Shown: in pieces, positions 36,576 through 44,435 of the stretch | Layout of the letters: each line of letters opens with the position of its first letter | How positions within the stretch are numbered: position 1 is the first letter of the stretch | Source of the DNA: Planktothrix sp. FACHB-1365 | Lineage (GTDB): Bacteria > Cyanobacteriota > Cyanobacteriia > Cyanobacteriales > Microcoleaceae | Length of the DNA stretch: 64,000 nt | Direction of reading: 5' to 3' | NCBI RefSeq assembly: GCF_014697575.1 | Contig: NZ_JACJSC010000009.1 | Span: 1-64,000 of the forward strand | Translations under genes and position numbers: made by a program | The notes under the pieces: model-generated | What the model was told of the DNA's origin: nothing | The model's database searches: none | The model's input: only the letters and a program-made list of their open reading frames with translations

Positions 36576-37355
36576 ATGAATTCAGTTGAAAATGAACTAG
36601 CTAAACTACAAAAACGCTTTCAAGAAGCAGCTAAAGTTATTGATGATTTAGCTAAAATTAAGCAAGAATTGGATCAATTATCAATAAAGTATCAAGACCA
36701 ATTATTCAAAAACTCTATTAACTTAGATCAGATTCAACAACAGATTAAGTCTCTATCGAATGATTATCAAGAATATAAGAAATATTGGAATGAAAATTTT
36801 AATGTTTTAATTAAAAAGGATCAAGATATTTTGACTAAAATTAGCGAAACTGGAAATCAGACTGAATCTGAAATTGAACACAACAAAACTCAGTTAGAAA
36901 ATTTAGAAAAAAGGTTAGAGGAAACTAACGTTTTTTTAGCTACATTTAAAAATAATGTTCAGTTGAACCAAAATTTAGCGATAGGTTCTTGTTTAATCGG
37001 GTTTATTGCCTTAATATTAAGCATTTATTCTATTTTATTTTTACCGAAAAATTATTCTAACACTTTACATTCTCCACAAGAGTCTAGTCCTATTATAGCT
37101 TCTCCTTCACCTGAAAAATCATCAATTCCAGTTAATTATTTTCGAGAAGCTGTTAATAAAGCTACCCGTGCAGCCACTTTAGCTCAATCTGCAAAATCTA
37201 AAGAAGAGTGGAATTTAGTTGTCAATGAGTGGCAAAGTGCTATTGATATGATGAAATCAACTCCTTCATCTGACCCTAATTATGAAATTGCTCAAAAAAA
37301 GGTCATAGAATATCAAAAAAATCTGAATTATACTCAACAACAAACTCAAGAATAA
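36576..37355 (+). CDS. Coiled-coil single-pass membrane protein, partner of the preceding gene
   Basis: A 259-residue protein in three parts. Residues 1-125 are a long charged coiled coil (LAKLQKRFQEAAKVIDDLAK and similar). One membrane helix lies at about 130-152 (LAIGSCLIGFIALILSIYSI). The C-terminal ~70 residues form a helical motif (FREAVNKATRAATLAQSAKS, then EEWNLVVNEWQSAIDMMKS) that I recognise as recurring at the ends of diverse cyanobacterial proteins. Only 12 bases separate it from the upstream gene, with AAGGAAATTAAACC as ribosome binding site, so the two are almost certainly co-expressed. The function is unknown. Confidence 0.72.
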   Translation: MNSVENELAKLQKRFQEAAKVIDDLAKIKQELDQLSIKYQDQLFKNSINLDQIQQQIKSLSNDYQEYKKYWNENFNVLIKKDQDILTKISETGNQTESEIEHNKTQLENLEKRLEETNVFLATFKNNVQLNQNLAIGSCLIGFIALILSIYSILFLPKNYSNTLHSPQESSPIIASPSPEKSSIPVNYFREAVNKATRAATLAQSAKSKEEWNLVVNEWQSAIDMMKSTPSSDPNYEIAQKKVIEYQKNLNYTQQQTQE

Positions 37356-37439
37356 GTTTATCATTTGTCTGAGTCCCAATCGATCAAAATTTTAGAAGTA
37401 TTGCCACCTTGCCAAAACCAACTAGGCTTATGTTAAGAT

Positions 37440-37458
37440 GATATCATATATTGATATC
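37440..37458 (+). promoter_or_regulatory. Candidate operator of the hicAB module
   Basis: GATATCA (37440-37446) and TGATATC (37452-37458) form a perfect 7-bp inverted repeat around TATAT. It lies 40 bases before the hicA start. HicB antitoxins commonly repress their own operon by binding such a site. The role is inferred. Confidence 0.6.
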
Positions 37459-37498
37459 GTAAGTGGATAAACTATGATAACGCTAATTAAAACAAATT

Positions 37499-37759
37499 AT
37501 GAGCCTTAACAATAAACAGCGTCGAACGTTAGAATTAATTTTTACTGATCCTATCCCGACAACGATTAATTGGCAAGATATTGAAAATTTATTCCAAGCG
37601 TTAGGAGCAACTATTATGCAAGGTAGAGGTTCAAGAATTCGGGTTTTACTCAACAATGTTAGAGCTATTTTTCATGAACCCCATCCTCAGAAGGAAACAG
37701 ATAGAGGAGCGGTCAAATCGGTTAGAGAGTTTCTAATAAAAGCAGGCGTTAAACCTTGA
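37499..37759 (+). CDS. hicA: HicA-family toxin
   Basis: An 86-residue basic protein with the HicA fold (LIFTDPIPTTINWQDIENLF, then GATIMQGRGSRIRVLLNNVR and AVKSVREFLIKAGVKP). It is of the subfamily with G-S-R where classic HicA has the catalytic G-S-H-H; a histidine further on (F-H-E-P-H-P) may matter. HicA cleaves mRNA when not bound by HicB. The cognate hicB-like gene follows 138 bases downstream, an unusually wide gap. It is the second toxin-antitoxin pair in the accessory segment. Confidence 0.85.
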   Translation: MSLNNKQRRTLELIFTDPIPTTINWQDIENLFQALGATIMQGRGSRIRVLLNNVRAIFHEPHPQKETDRGAVKSVREFLIKAGVKP

Positions 37760-37897
37760 AAATCGAGAATAGATAACAGATTTTTTGAAGTTTATCCCAC
37801 TGGTAAAAAATCAAAAAGTGTAATCAGACTCAACCCCATTTATCAAAAATATCTCAAAATATCATCCTTAATTTACCTCCAAACTCAGATATTAATT

Positions 37898-38236
37898 ATG
37901 ATCAATTACAAAGGTTATACGGCTCAAATTGAAGTTGATGTAGAGGCTGGAATTCTTTTTGGTCAAGTGCTAGATATTAACGATGTGATTACCTTTAAAG
38001 GAAAAACGGTTGAAGAAATTAGGCAAGAATTTAAGAACTCTATTGATGATTATTTAGAATTTTGCCAAGAATTAGGGCAGGAACCTGATAAACCCTTTTC
38101 AGGAAAACTGCCCTTTCGGACTACCCCAGAAAACCATCGCAAAATTTTCTTAGCCGCCAAAAAAGCAGGAAAAAGTATTAATGCTTGGATGGATGAAACA
38201 TTAATTCGGGAAGCTAATCAAACGATTCAGACTTAA
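37898..38236 (+). CDS. hicB: HicB-family antitoxin
   Basis: A 112-residue protein: an N-terminal RNase-H-like HicB domain (YKGYTAQIEVDVEAGILFGQV; FKGKTVEEIRQEFKNSIDDYL) and a C-terminal ribbon-helix-helix-like segment (LPFRTTPENHRKIFLAAKKA; SINAWMDETLI). This matches HicB antitoxins that neutralise HicA and repress their operon. It is separated from hicA by 138 bases of AT-rich DNA and may have its own promoter. The HAD relic begins 27 bases after its stop. Confidence 0.88.
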   Translation: MINYKGYTAQIEVDVEAGILFGQVLDINDVITFKGKTVEEIRQEFKNSIDDYLEFCQELGQEPDKPFSGKLPFRTTPENHRKIFLAAKKAGKSINAWMDETLIREANQTIQT

Positions 38237-38262
38237 GCCGTTTTAAAGTTGTCCGAAACCTT

Positions 38263-38345
38263 TGCACGTTGCCCAGAGTATTTTTCATGATATTGTTACA
38301 GCCAATAGTTTAGGATTAACAACGGTTTGGGTGAATCGTCGTTAA
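38263..38345 (+). pseudogene. HAD hydrolase fragment (right copy of the 83-bp direct repeat)
   Basis: This matches 33458-33540 in the HAD gene at 79 of 83 bases. In the HAD frame it reads H-V-A-Q-S-I-F-H-D-I-V-T-A-N-S-L-G-L...W-V-N-R-R, then a TAA where the intact gene has CAA. It has no start codon and no sequence similarity outside the 83 bases. It marks the right edge of the accessory segment, 212 bases before the tRNA-Leu gene. Confidence 0.9.
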
Positions 38346-38557
38346 CCACAAAGCCATCATTGGCAATGGCCAGATCTAAACCTGAGTTAGGGAAATGAGG
38401 GAGGTTTAGGCGTGGCGATGTCAGCCAAAACCCATGACTAGACAGGAATTGAGCGGTTTTATAAAAAAAAATCAAAAAAACACTTGCCTAAATCAAAATA
38501 AAATGCTTAAATATAAAAATGTGGTTATAAAAAACAAATAAACACATCACCCAATAC

Positions 38558-38900
38558 GGGGGCGTGGCGGAATGGTAGACGCTACGGACTTAAGGTAAAT
38601 TGAGCCTTGAGGTGAGAAATTCCTCAAGTGTAAGCTCTCAAATTCAGGGAAACCTAAATCTGATACGTCAGACAAGGCAATCCTGAGCCAAGCCAAAGAA
38701 TTTAGAAATGAGGGAATTTCCCCAATCTAAAATCAAAACTTTGGAAGGTGCAGAGACTCGACGGGAGCTACCCTAACGTGAAGCCGAGGGTAAAGAGAGA
38801 GTCCAATTCTCAACGCCAATGGGCAGTAGCGAAAGCTGCGGGAGAATGAAAATCCGTTGACCCTTACCCGGTCGTGTGGGTTCAAGTCCCACCGCCCCCA
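38558..38900 (+). tRNA. trnL-UAA: tRNA-Leu (UAA), interrupted by a group I intron
   Basis: The acceptor stem GGGGGCG (38558-38564) pairs with CGCCCCC (38893-38899), followed by discriminator A. The 5' exon (38558-38591) ends ACGGACTT and the 3' exon (38849-38900) begins AAAATCCGT. Joined, they make the anticodon stem ACGGA/TCCGT with loop CTTAAAA and anticodon UAA. The TPsiC arm GTGGGTTCAAGTCCCAC is intact. The exons total 86 bases, including a leucine-type long variable arm. CCA is not encoded. Confidence 0.96.
38592..38848 (+). ncRNA. Group I intron in tRNA-Leu(UAA)
   Basis: A 257-base intron inserted after U34 of the anticodon, the position shared by cyanobacteria and plastids. The conserved core is visible: a P-like element (CAAATTCAGGGAAACC), an R-like element (AATCCTGAGCCAAGCC), an S-like element (GTGCAGAGACTCGACGG) and a final G before the 3' exon. 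There is no ORF inside. It should be self-splicing. Confidence 0.93.
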
Positions 38901-38924
38901 TACCTAAAAATTATCAATCTGTAG

Positions 38925-38948
38925 GGTGCGTTTGACGCACCTTTCTTA
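38925..38948 (+). terminator. Hairpin after tRNA-Leu
   Basis: GGTGCGT (38925-38931) pairs perfectly with ACGCACC (38935-38941) around TTG and is followed by TTTCTTA. It probably terminates the tRNA transcript. The sequence also belongs to a dispersed motif I remember from other cyanobacteria. Confidence 0.7.
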
Positions 38949-39001
38949 GTAAAAGAATTCTAATTTATAATTTATATTATTAAAAACAATAGGAAAATAC
39001 G

Positions 39002-39253
39002 ATGACTCAAACAATCACTCAAGCAGAAGCTATTGTCGAGATGATTAAAACCTTACCGCTTCAACAACAGGAGGAAGTAATTAGTTTTATTGAATTTTTG
39101 CATTTTAAAGCCCAAAAACAAGAAATTCAACCTCCAGAAGAAGAACAACAAAAGATTTCAGCCTATGAAGCTGCTCAAGAGTTTGCGGGTTGCTTAGAAG
39201 GTGGCCCCTTTGACCTTTCTACCAATAAAAAGTATTTGCAGGGTAATTGGTAA
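39002..39253 (+). CDS. DUF2281-like small protein (possible antitoxin)
   Basis: An 83-residue acidic protein. The N-terminal helical part (AIVEMIKTLPLQQQEEVISF, then IEFL) is the pattern of DUF2281 proteins, which often precede PIN toxins. A disordered Gln/Glu linker and a short tail ending GGPFDLSTNKKYLQGNW follow; that ending resembles antitoxins whose tail wraps a toxin. No toxin gene follows: the next gene is on the opposite strand and ends seven bases away, so this may be an orphan. Confidence 0.7.
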   Translation: MTQTITQAEAIVEMIKTLPLQQQEEVISFIEFLHFKAQKQEIQPPEEEQQKISAYEAAQEFAGCLEGGPFDLSTNKKYLQGNW

Positions 39254-39260
39254 AAAAAGA

Positions 39261-41921
39261 CTATAAATACTTAAATTGATGATTAAGAATTAACTGTCTA
39301 ATTCCCTCACTATCCAAGGGACGAGAAAAGAAATATCCCTGTCCATAATGGCAGCCTAATTGTTTTAATTCTAAGATTTGTTCCAAGGTTTCTACCCCTT
39401 CAGCAACAACACTCATTTTTAAATTAACCGCTAAATTAATAATCGTTTCTACAATTTCTCGATTTTCCGCTTTACTTCCTAATGGACTAACAAAAGATCG
39501 ATCAATTTTTAAAATATCAATGGGAAATTGTTGTAACCGACTTAAAGAAGAATATCCTGTTCCGAAATCATCAATCGACAATTGAATTCCTAAATCTCGC
39601 AATTGTTGTAATTGGGCGGTAGCAGATTCAAAATGCTCCATAATCACCCCTTCTGTAATTTCTAACCGTAAAAGCTTAGCATCTAAACCTGTTTCTTGCA
39701 AAATATCATGAATCATATTAACAAGTTTAAGTTGAGCAAATTGCCGTCCCGCAACATTCACACTCATGGTCACATTCTGATTCACTAATTCTTCAATTTG
39801 CCATTGACGCATTTGTTTACAAGCAGTTCTTAACACCCATTCTCCTATAGGAACAATTAACCCGGTTTCTTCAGCTAAAGGAATAAATTGTACAGGGGAA
39901 ACTAAACCCCGTTTTGGATGATTCCAACGCACTAAGGCTTCAAATCCGGCAATTTCTCCTGTTAACAATGATACAATTAATTGATAATTTAATAACAATT
40001 CATCCCGTTCAATTGCCCGTCTTAAATCTGTTTCTAACTGTAACCGACTGCGGAAATTTTTCTGCATTTTTTGATCGAAAAGTTGAGGAGATCCCTGTCC
40101 TAAATATTTAGCATGACGCATGGCTGTGTCAGCATCTTGTAATAATTCTTCTGCGGATTCATACAGATGTCCGCTACTTTGAAAATTAAAGGTAATTCCA
40201 ATACTAGCACTCGTAAATACTTCTTGTTGTTCGAGTTGAAAAGGTTGGGATAAAGTTAGGGAAATGCGTTCTGCAATTTGAGTAGCGTCTTCAATCTCTT
40301 GAATATCTTCTACTAAAACGGCAAATTCATCTCCATTTAAACGGGCGACAGTATCTCCTTCTCGAACTGTATTGATCAATCGTTGACTTAAATCGATTAA
40401 TAGTTGATTTCCTACGGCGTGTCCTAAACTATCATTAATGACTTTAAACCGATCTAAATCTACATATAAAACAGCAAATAAACTATCAGAACGGCGTTGA
40501 GAATGGGCTAAAGATTGTTGTACCCGATCAATAAACAAAGCTCGATTAGGTAAGCTTGTAAGTTCATCATAAAAAGCATTATAAAGTAGCTTTTCTTCAG
40601 CTAGTTTGCGTTGGGTAATATCTTCTACCGTTCCTTCATAATATAAAATATTGCCTTGATTATCATAAACAGAACGACTATTTTCCGAAATCCAAATCAC
40701 TTGTCTATCTTGGCGATAAACTTGATATTCAAATCCCGAAATTTGACCCTGTTCTAGCATGATTTGGGTAAATTCTTGTCGTTCTTTAGGATTAACATAT
40801 AATTGCTCTGAGATATTCCTAAGATTCTGGATTAAATCTTCGGGAGAATCGTAACCATAGATGCGAGCTAAGGCTGGATTAGCACTGAGATAATAACCAT
40901 CAGGTGTAGATTGAAAAATTCCTTCAATAGCATTTTCAAAGATACTTCTATATTTAGCTTCTGCTTTTTGTTGCGCTTCTTCTGCTTGTTTTCGTTCTAA
41001 TTCCGCCACAATTCGTCCCGCAAAAATATGAATCAAAGATTGGGTTCGATCTTCATTTTTGATCGGTTGATCATGGAGTAAACATAAATAACCAATAATT
41101 TGTTCAGAATGACTAATAATCGGAACTCCAATGGAGGAGATAACTTGCAATTCTACTAAGAATGAAAGATGAGGAAAGAGTTCTTGAACCCGGTCAGGAA
41201 AATAGGTTAAGGATCGAGTTTTATTAATCTCATTACACAAGGTTTGATCCAGATCAAGTTCTGTATTTTCTAAAAAGTGATCGCCGCCCCAAAAAGCCAA
41301 GGTTCGCACTCGTCCAGGTATTTCTTGTATAACTTCTGTGACAATAACATAGCGAAACCCTAAAGTTAACCCTAAATGTTGGGCTAAGGCGGGAAAAAAT
41401 TCAACTCCGGTTACGGATGCAGTCTCTAAGATTAAGCTTTGTAAAACTGCCTCCATTTGTTGACGTTCTTGATTTTCCCGTTCTAATAAAGCATTGGTTT
41501 CTGCTAATTCTAAGACTCGTTTTTTTAGCTCATTTTGAGTTGTTTTTAAAGTTTTAATTAATAAATTCTTTTTGTCGGTTGTTCTTCCCAATAAAATAGC
41601 CGTTATCAAAATCAATAAAATCACTAAACTAATCCGAATGGGTTCTGGGGTGAATACACTAGGAACCCATTTTATCCAAGCGATATAAATAATATAAATA
41701 GAAATAACGCTGGTGCAGGCTAATCCGGTTTTTAATCCTCCTAAATTCGCACATAATATTACGGTAAAACCCATCGTTAAAAAGGGGATAGGAACCCGGA
41801 AACCCATATTTTTGGAAACTTCGATGGCACTGACAATCAAAATTCCCACCAATCCACCTATCCAAAATGAAGTTTCATATAAAATTTTGTGGATACCAGA
41901 TCGAATTAATCTCAATTTCAC
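39261..41921 (-). CDS. Membrane GAF-PAS-GGDEF-EAL cyclic-di-GMP enzyme
   Basis: An 886-residue protein. The N-terminus has several membrane helices (about residues 18-115). A coiled coil and a GAF domain (about 160-310) follow, then a PAS domain (about 320-440), GGDEF (about 455-615) and EAL (about 625-880). The GGDEF active-site motif is written N-G-D-E-F, while the product-inhibition site R-E-G-D just before it is intact. The EAL motif EALVRW, the DDFGTGYSSL loop and the lysine in DILKIDRSF are present, so phosphodiesterase activity is expected; cyclase activity is less sure. Confidence 0.9.
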   Translation of the reverse strand: MKLRLIRSGIHKILYETSFWIGGLVGILIVSAIEVSKNMGFRVPIPFLTMGFTVILCANLGGLKTGLACTSVISIYIIYIAWIKWVPSVFTPEPIRISLVILLILITAILLGRTTDKKNLLIKTLKTTQNELKKRVLELAETNALLERENQERQQMEAVLQSLILETASVTGVEFFPALAQHLGLTLGFRYVIVTEVIQEIPGRVRTLAFWGGDHFLENTELDLDQTLCNEINKTRSLTYFPDRVQELFPHLSFLVELQVISSIGVPIISHSEQIIGYLCLLHDQPIKNEDRTQSLIHIFAGRIVAELERKQAEEAQQKAEAKYRSIFENAIEGIFQSTPDGYYLSANPALARIYGYDSPEDLIQNLRNISEQLYVNPKERQEFTQIMLEQGQISGFEYQVYRQDRQVIWISENSRSVYDNQGNILYYEGTVEDITQRKLAEEKLLYNAFYDELTSLPNRALFIDRVQQSLAHSQRRSDSLFAVLYVDLDRFKVINDSLGHAVGNQLLIDLSQRLINTVREGDTVARLNGDEFAVLVEDIQEIEDATQIAERISLTLSQPFQLEQQEVFTSASIGITFNFQSSGHLYESAEELLQDADTAMRHAKYLGQGSPQLFDQKMQKNFRSRLQLETDLRRAIERDELLLNYQLIVSLLTGEIAGFEALVRWNHPKRGLVSPVQFIPLAEETGLIVPIGEWVLRTACKQMRQWQIEELVNQNVTMSVNVAGRQFAQLKLVNMIHDILQETGLDAKLLRLEITEGVIMEHFESATAQLQQLRDLGIQLSIDDFGTGYSSLSRLQQFPIDILKIDRSFVSPLGSKAENREIVETIINLAVNLKMSVVAEGVETLEQILELKQLGCHYGQGYFFSRPLDSEGIRQLILNHQFKYL

Positions 41922-42041
41922 GCTAATCTCCCGGTTTTACTACTGATTTTAAAGATAGAATATCATTGCATAGTGTTTAATAGTAGCCTGTTCAACAGTA
42001 TTCTTAAAGGACAGTAAAAGTTGTAATTCAATAGGGTGAAT

Positions 42042-43319
42042 ATGGAAACATTTCTACAACGATATCAACAGTTTGGCATTCATTTGGGTTTAGAACGCAT
42101 TCAACAACTCCTGGAACGCTTAGGAAATCCGCACGTTGATGTTCCTATCATCCATATCGCAGGCACAAATGGCAAGGGTTCTGTCTGTTCTTACTTATCT
42201 TCTATTTTGACACAGGCTGGTTATCATGTCGGGCGCTACATTTCTCCTCATTTAATAGATTGGACAGAACGCTTATGTATTAATGAACAACCGATTTCAA
42301 AACTCGATTTTTTACAAGTTTTACAACAAGTCGAACACGCAATTTCACCCGATGAACCTCCTCCAACTCTGTTTGAAGTTGTGACACTGGCAGCTTGGCT
42401 ATATTTTGCCCAAAAAAAGGTAGATATTGCTGTCATTGAAGTAGGATTAGGGGGACGTTTAGATGCCACAAATGTTTGTGATCATCCTTTGGTCAGTGTG
42501 ATTACTTCCATTAGTTTAGATCATCAAGAATATTTGGGTTCAACCCTTGCAGAAATCGCCTTTGAAAAGGCGGGAATTCTTAAACCTGGATGTCCGGTTG
42601 TCGTCGGTGTTTTACCACCGGAAGCGGAAAAGGTGATTCAACAGCGTGGGAGTGAATTGAACTGTCCGGTGACTTGGGTTAAATCTGCCGTTTGGGTTGG
42701 GGATCAAAATAGTCGTAGAGACGCGCCATGGCGCGTCTCTACAATCCCTATTGCCCGTTATCAGGGTTTAGAATACCCTTTACCCCTATTCGGCGAGATA
42801 CAGTTAATGAATTCTGCGATCGCAATTGCAACAGCACAAATCCTTTGTCAGCAGGGATGGAATATTTCAGAGGAGGTGATTGCTAAAGGGATAGAAAAAG
42901 CTCAATGGCCAGGACGGTTACAATGGATGATCTGGAAAAATCATCGTTTACTGATTGATGGAGCGCATAATCCAGGCGCCGCAGAAGCTTTACGTCAATA
43001 TGTAGACAATTTACCGATTTCCTCAGTCACTTGGGTAATGGGAATGTTATCCACGAAAGATCATACTAATATTTTTAAAGCCCTATTAAGACCCGGTGAT
43101 CGATTATATTTAGTCCCTATTCCCGATCACCCTTATGCAGAGCCAGAACAGTTAGCTACTCTTGCTAAAACCTTATGTCCTGATTTAAACTATTGTCAAG
43201 TTTATCCCGATTTAATTCCTGCCTTAGAAGCGGCTATCACCGAGGAAAATACCTTACCTGTTCTCTGTGGATCATTGTATTTATTAGGTTATTTTTTCCA
43301 ACTTCTTGAGAACAAATGA
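42042..43319 (+). CDS. folC: Bifunctional folylpolyglutamate synthase / dihydrofolate synthase
   Basis: About 425 residues from the ATG at 42042 (an in-frame GTG lies two codons upstream). The P-loop GTNGKGSVCSYL is near residue 43. The Mur-ligase-like segments VIEVGLGGRLDATNVC, SLDHQEYLGSTLAEIAFEKAG and LLIDGAHNPGAAEAL follow. The enzyme adds glutamates to folates. Between residues ~224 and 234 the frame runs through a perfect 28-bp palindrome (42715-42742) that also occurs outside genes; it is read as S-R-R-D-A-P-W-R-V-S-T. This lies in a loop before the conserved region YPLPLFGEIQLMN, so the enzyme may well remain active. Confidence 0.92.
   Translation: METFLQRYQQFGIHLGLERIQQLLERLGNPHVDVPIIHIAGTNGKGSVCSYLSSILTQAGYHVGRYISPHLIDWTERLCINEQPISKLDFLQVLQQVEHAISPDEPPPTLFEVVTLAAWLYFAQKKVDIAVIEVGLGGRLDATNVCDHPLVSVITSISLDHQEYLGSTLAEIAFEKAGILKPGCPVVVGVLPPEAEKVIQQRGSELNCPVTWVKSAVWVGDQNSRRDAPWRVSTIPIARYQGLEYPLPLFGEIQLMNSAIAIATAQILCQQGWNISEEVIAKGIEKAQWPGRLQWMIWKNHRLLIDGAHNPGAAEALRQYVDNLPISSVTWVMGMLSTKDHTNIFKALLRPGDRLYLVPIPDHPYAEPEQLATLAKTLCPDLNYCQVYPDLIPALEAAITEENTLPVLCGSLYLLGYFFQLLENK
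42715..42742. repeat. 28-bp perfect palindrome inside folC
   Basis: Identical over all 28 bases to 17680-17707 (arms GTAGAGACGCGCCA/TGGCGCGTCTCTAC). It sits within the folC coding frame without breaking it. Confidence 0.97.
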
Positions 43320-43749
43320 ATTTCCGGTGTAGGGGCGAGGTCACCTCTATCTGTGTCAACTTAATATTCCATCCCCTTATAAACGCTACAGATGATCCCC
43401 CCCAACCCCCCTTAAAAAGGGGGGAGATGTGTAGCAAATATTTAAGGATTTCATATAATTAATAATTTTTGATGTTTAATAGTAATAATTAGTCCCCCCT
43501 CTCCTGCAAGGAGAAGGGGTTATGGGGAGAGGTCATGCAGTTTTTCCTGGAAAATGAAACAGCCCTAGGGGGGGGAACCGGATTCAAAGTCCCCCTTTTT
43601 AAGGCTATGCCCTGAGCCTGCCGAAGGGGGGATTTAGGGGGATCTAATCTCTGGTTTAATCACAGGTTTTCGGCTTAAGTTAACACCCTTTGGGTACTCT
43701 CGCCCTTACAGATGATCTCAAAAATAACTCTTCCTGGTTTCTATAGTCC
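43320..43749. other. Repeat-rich intergenic region folC / SH3 gene
   Basis: No gene is supported in these 430 bases. C- and G-runs form several possible hairpins, such as CCCCCCTTAAAAAGGGGGG around 43404-43425 and CCCCCTCTCCT...AGGAGAAGGGG around 43496-43517. The segment 43426-43449 matches 17716-17739 with two mismatches, and a palindrome sits at 43610-43628. It looks like a collecting site for dispersed repeats between two convergent genes. Confidence 0.6.
43610..43628. repeat. REP-like palindrome
   Basis: CCCTGAGCCTGCCGAAGGG is an imperfect palindrome related in its core to the CACTTCGACAAGCTCAGTG palindrome in rimK. It is part of a repeat-rich intergenic region. Confidence 0.6.
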
Positions 43750-44406
43750 CTATCTTCGACACATAATTAACGTATTAGCCGAGATATATCCCTCCAAAGG
43801 TTCACTAATTTCTACCCAATCTCGTTTTTCCCCATTGGTATCAGGAATTAATTTATAATTCTCAACTAATCTTACCCGTGCTCCTGAAGCAACACCCCCA
43901 ACCCGTTCAGAAAATCGAGAAGGTTTTTCCCGTACAACAACCCCTTTCGGTGCGGCATATAAATCAATTTGACGACACAGACTCACAGGTGTTGGCTTAG
44001 GATTTTCCGATTGATTTTCACAGTCTAATAAATTACCCGTTGCATCAGGAAAACCATTAGAAATATAACCCTTTACAGGGGCAGTAATTTCAATCCAAGT
44101 GCGACCATCAGGGCCACGAGTGCCTGTAGAATTATTGGCTAAGGTAACTTCTGTTTTAAACCCGACTCCACCCACTACGGGGGAATTGGGAGTGGGTCGC
44201 GCATGAACCGCTAACCCTTGAGGTTCCCCAATGCGACGGCACAAACTGGAACGACTTTGAGCCATTTGGGTGTCAGAATTCGGGGTCTGGGCTTTAGTTT
44301 GAATATTAGCTAAGGTGGGTAATTGACTTCCCATTACGGCTAATACAACGAATGCCAAAACTCGAAAGGACTGACTCCTTAATCGAAAATTATTCATCAA
44401 TTTCAC
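43750..44406 (-). CDS. Secreted protein with two bacterial SH3 domains
   Basis: A 218-residue protein with an N-terminal signal peptide (about residues 1-34, FRVLAFVVLAVMGSQLPTLA). Two SH3b-type repeats follow, at about 55-130 and 142-216. Each begins C-R-x-I, contains V-x-x-x-P-x-x-x-S-x-x-V-G-G-V and ends with WIEI..P..GYIS or WVEIS.P..GYIS. Each has paired cysteines likely to form disulfides. Bacterial SH3 domains bind cell-wall peptides or metal ions. It ends an apparent tandem with pheS upstream (29-base gap), probably coincidental. Confidence 0.85.
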   Translation of the reverse strand: MKLMNNFRLRSQSFRVLAFVVLAVMGSQLPTLANIQTKAQTPNSDTQMAQSRSSLCRRIGEPQGLAVHARPTPNSPVVGGVGFKTEVTLANNSTGTRGPDGRTWIEITAPVKGYISNGFPDATGNLLDCENQSENPKPTPVSLCRQIDLYAAPKGVVVREKPSRFSERVGGVASGARVRLVENYKLIPDTNGEKRDWVEISEPLEGYISANTLIMCRR

Positions 44407-44435
44407 TCCTCATTAAATCCCACACATTTTTTAAA

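Noticed and set aside
38346-38460. An open minus-strand reading between the HAD relic and tRNA-Leu (contains S-G-L-D-L-A-I-A-N-D-G-F-V-V-N-D)
   Set aside because: It looks somewhat protein-like, but it continues backwards through the HAD relic in antisense, has no start or ribosome site, and matches no family I know. A tBLASTn search would settle it.
38484-38531. Promoter for tRNA-Leu (TTGCCT with TATAAA boxes)
   Set aside because: The spacing (22 bases or more) is too long, and the region is so AT-rich that -10-like strings are expected by chance.
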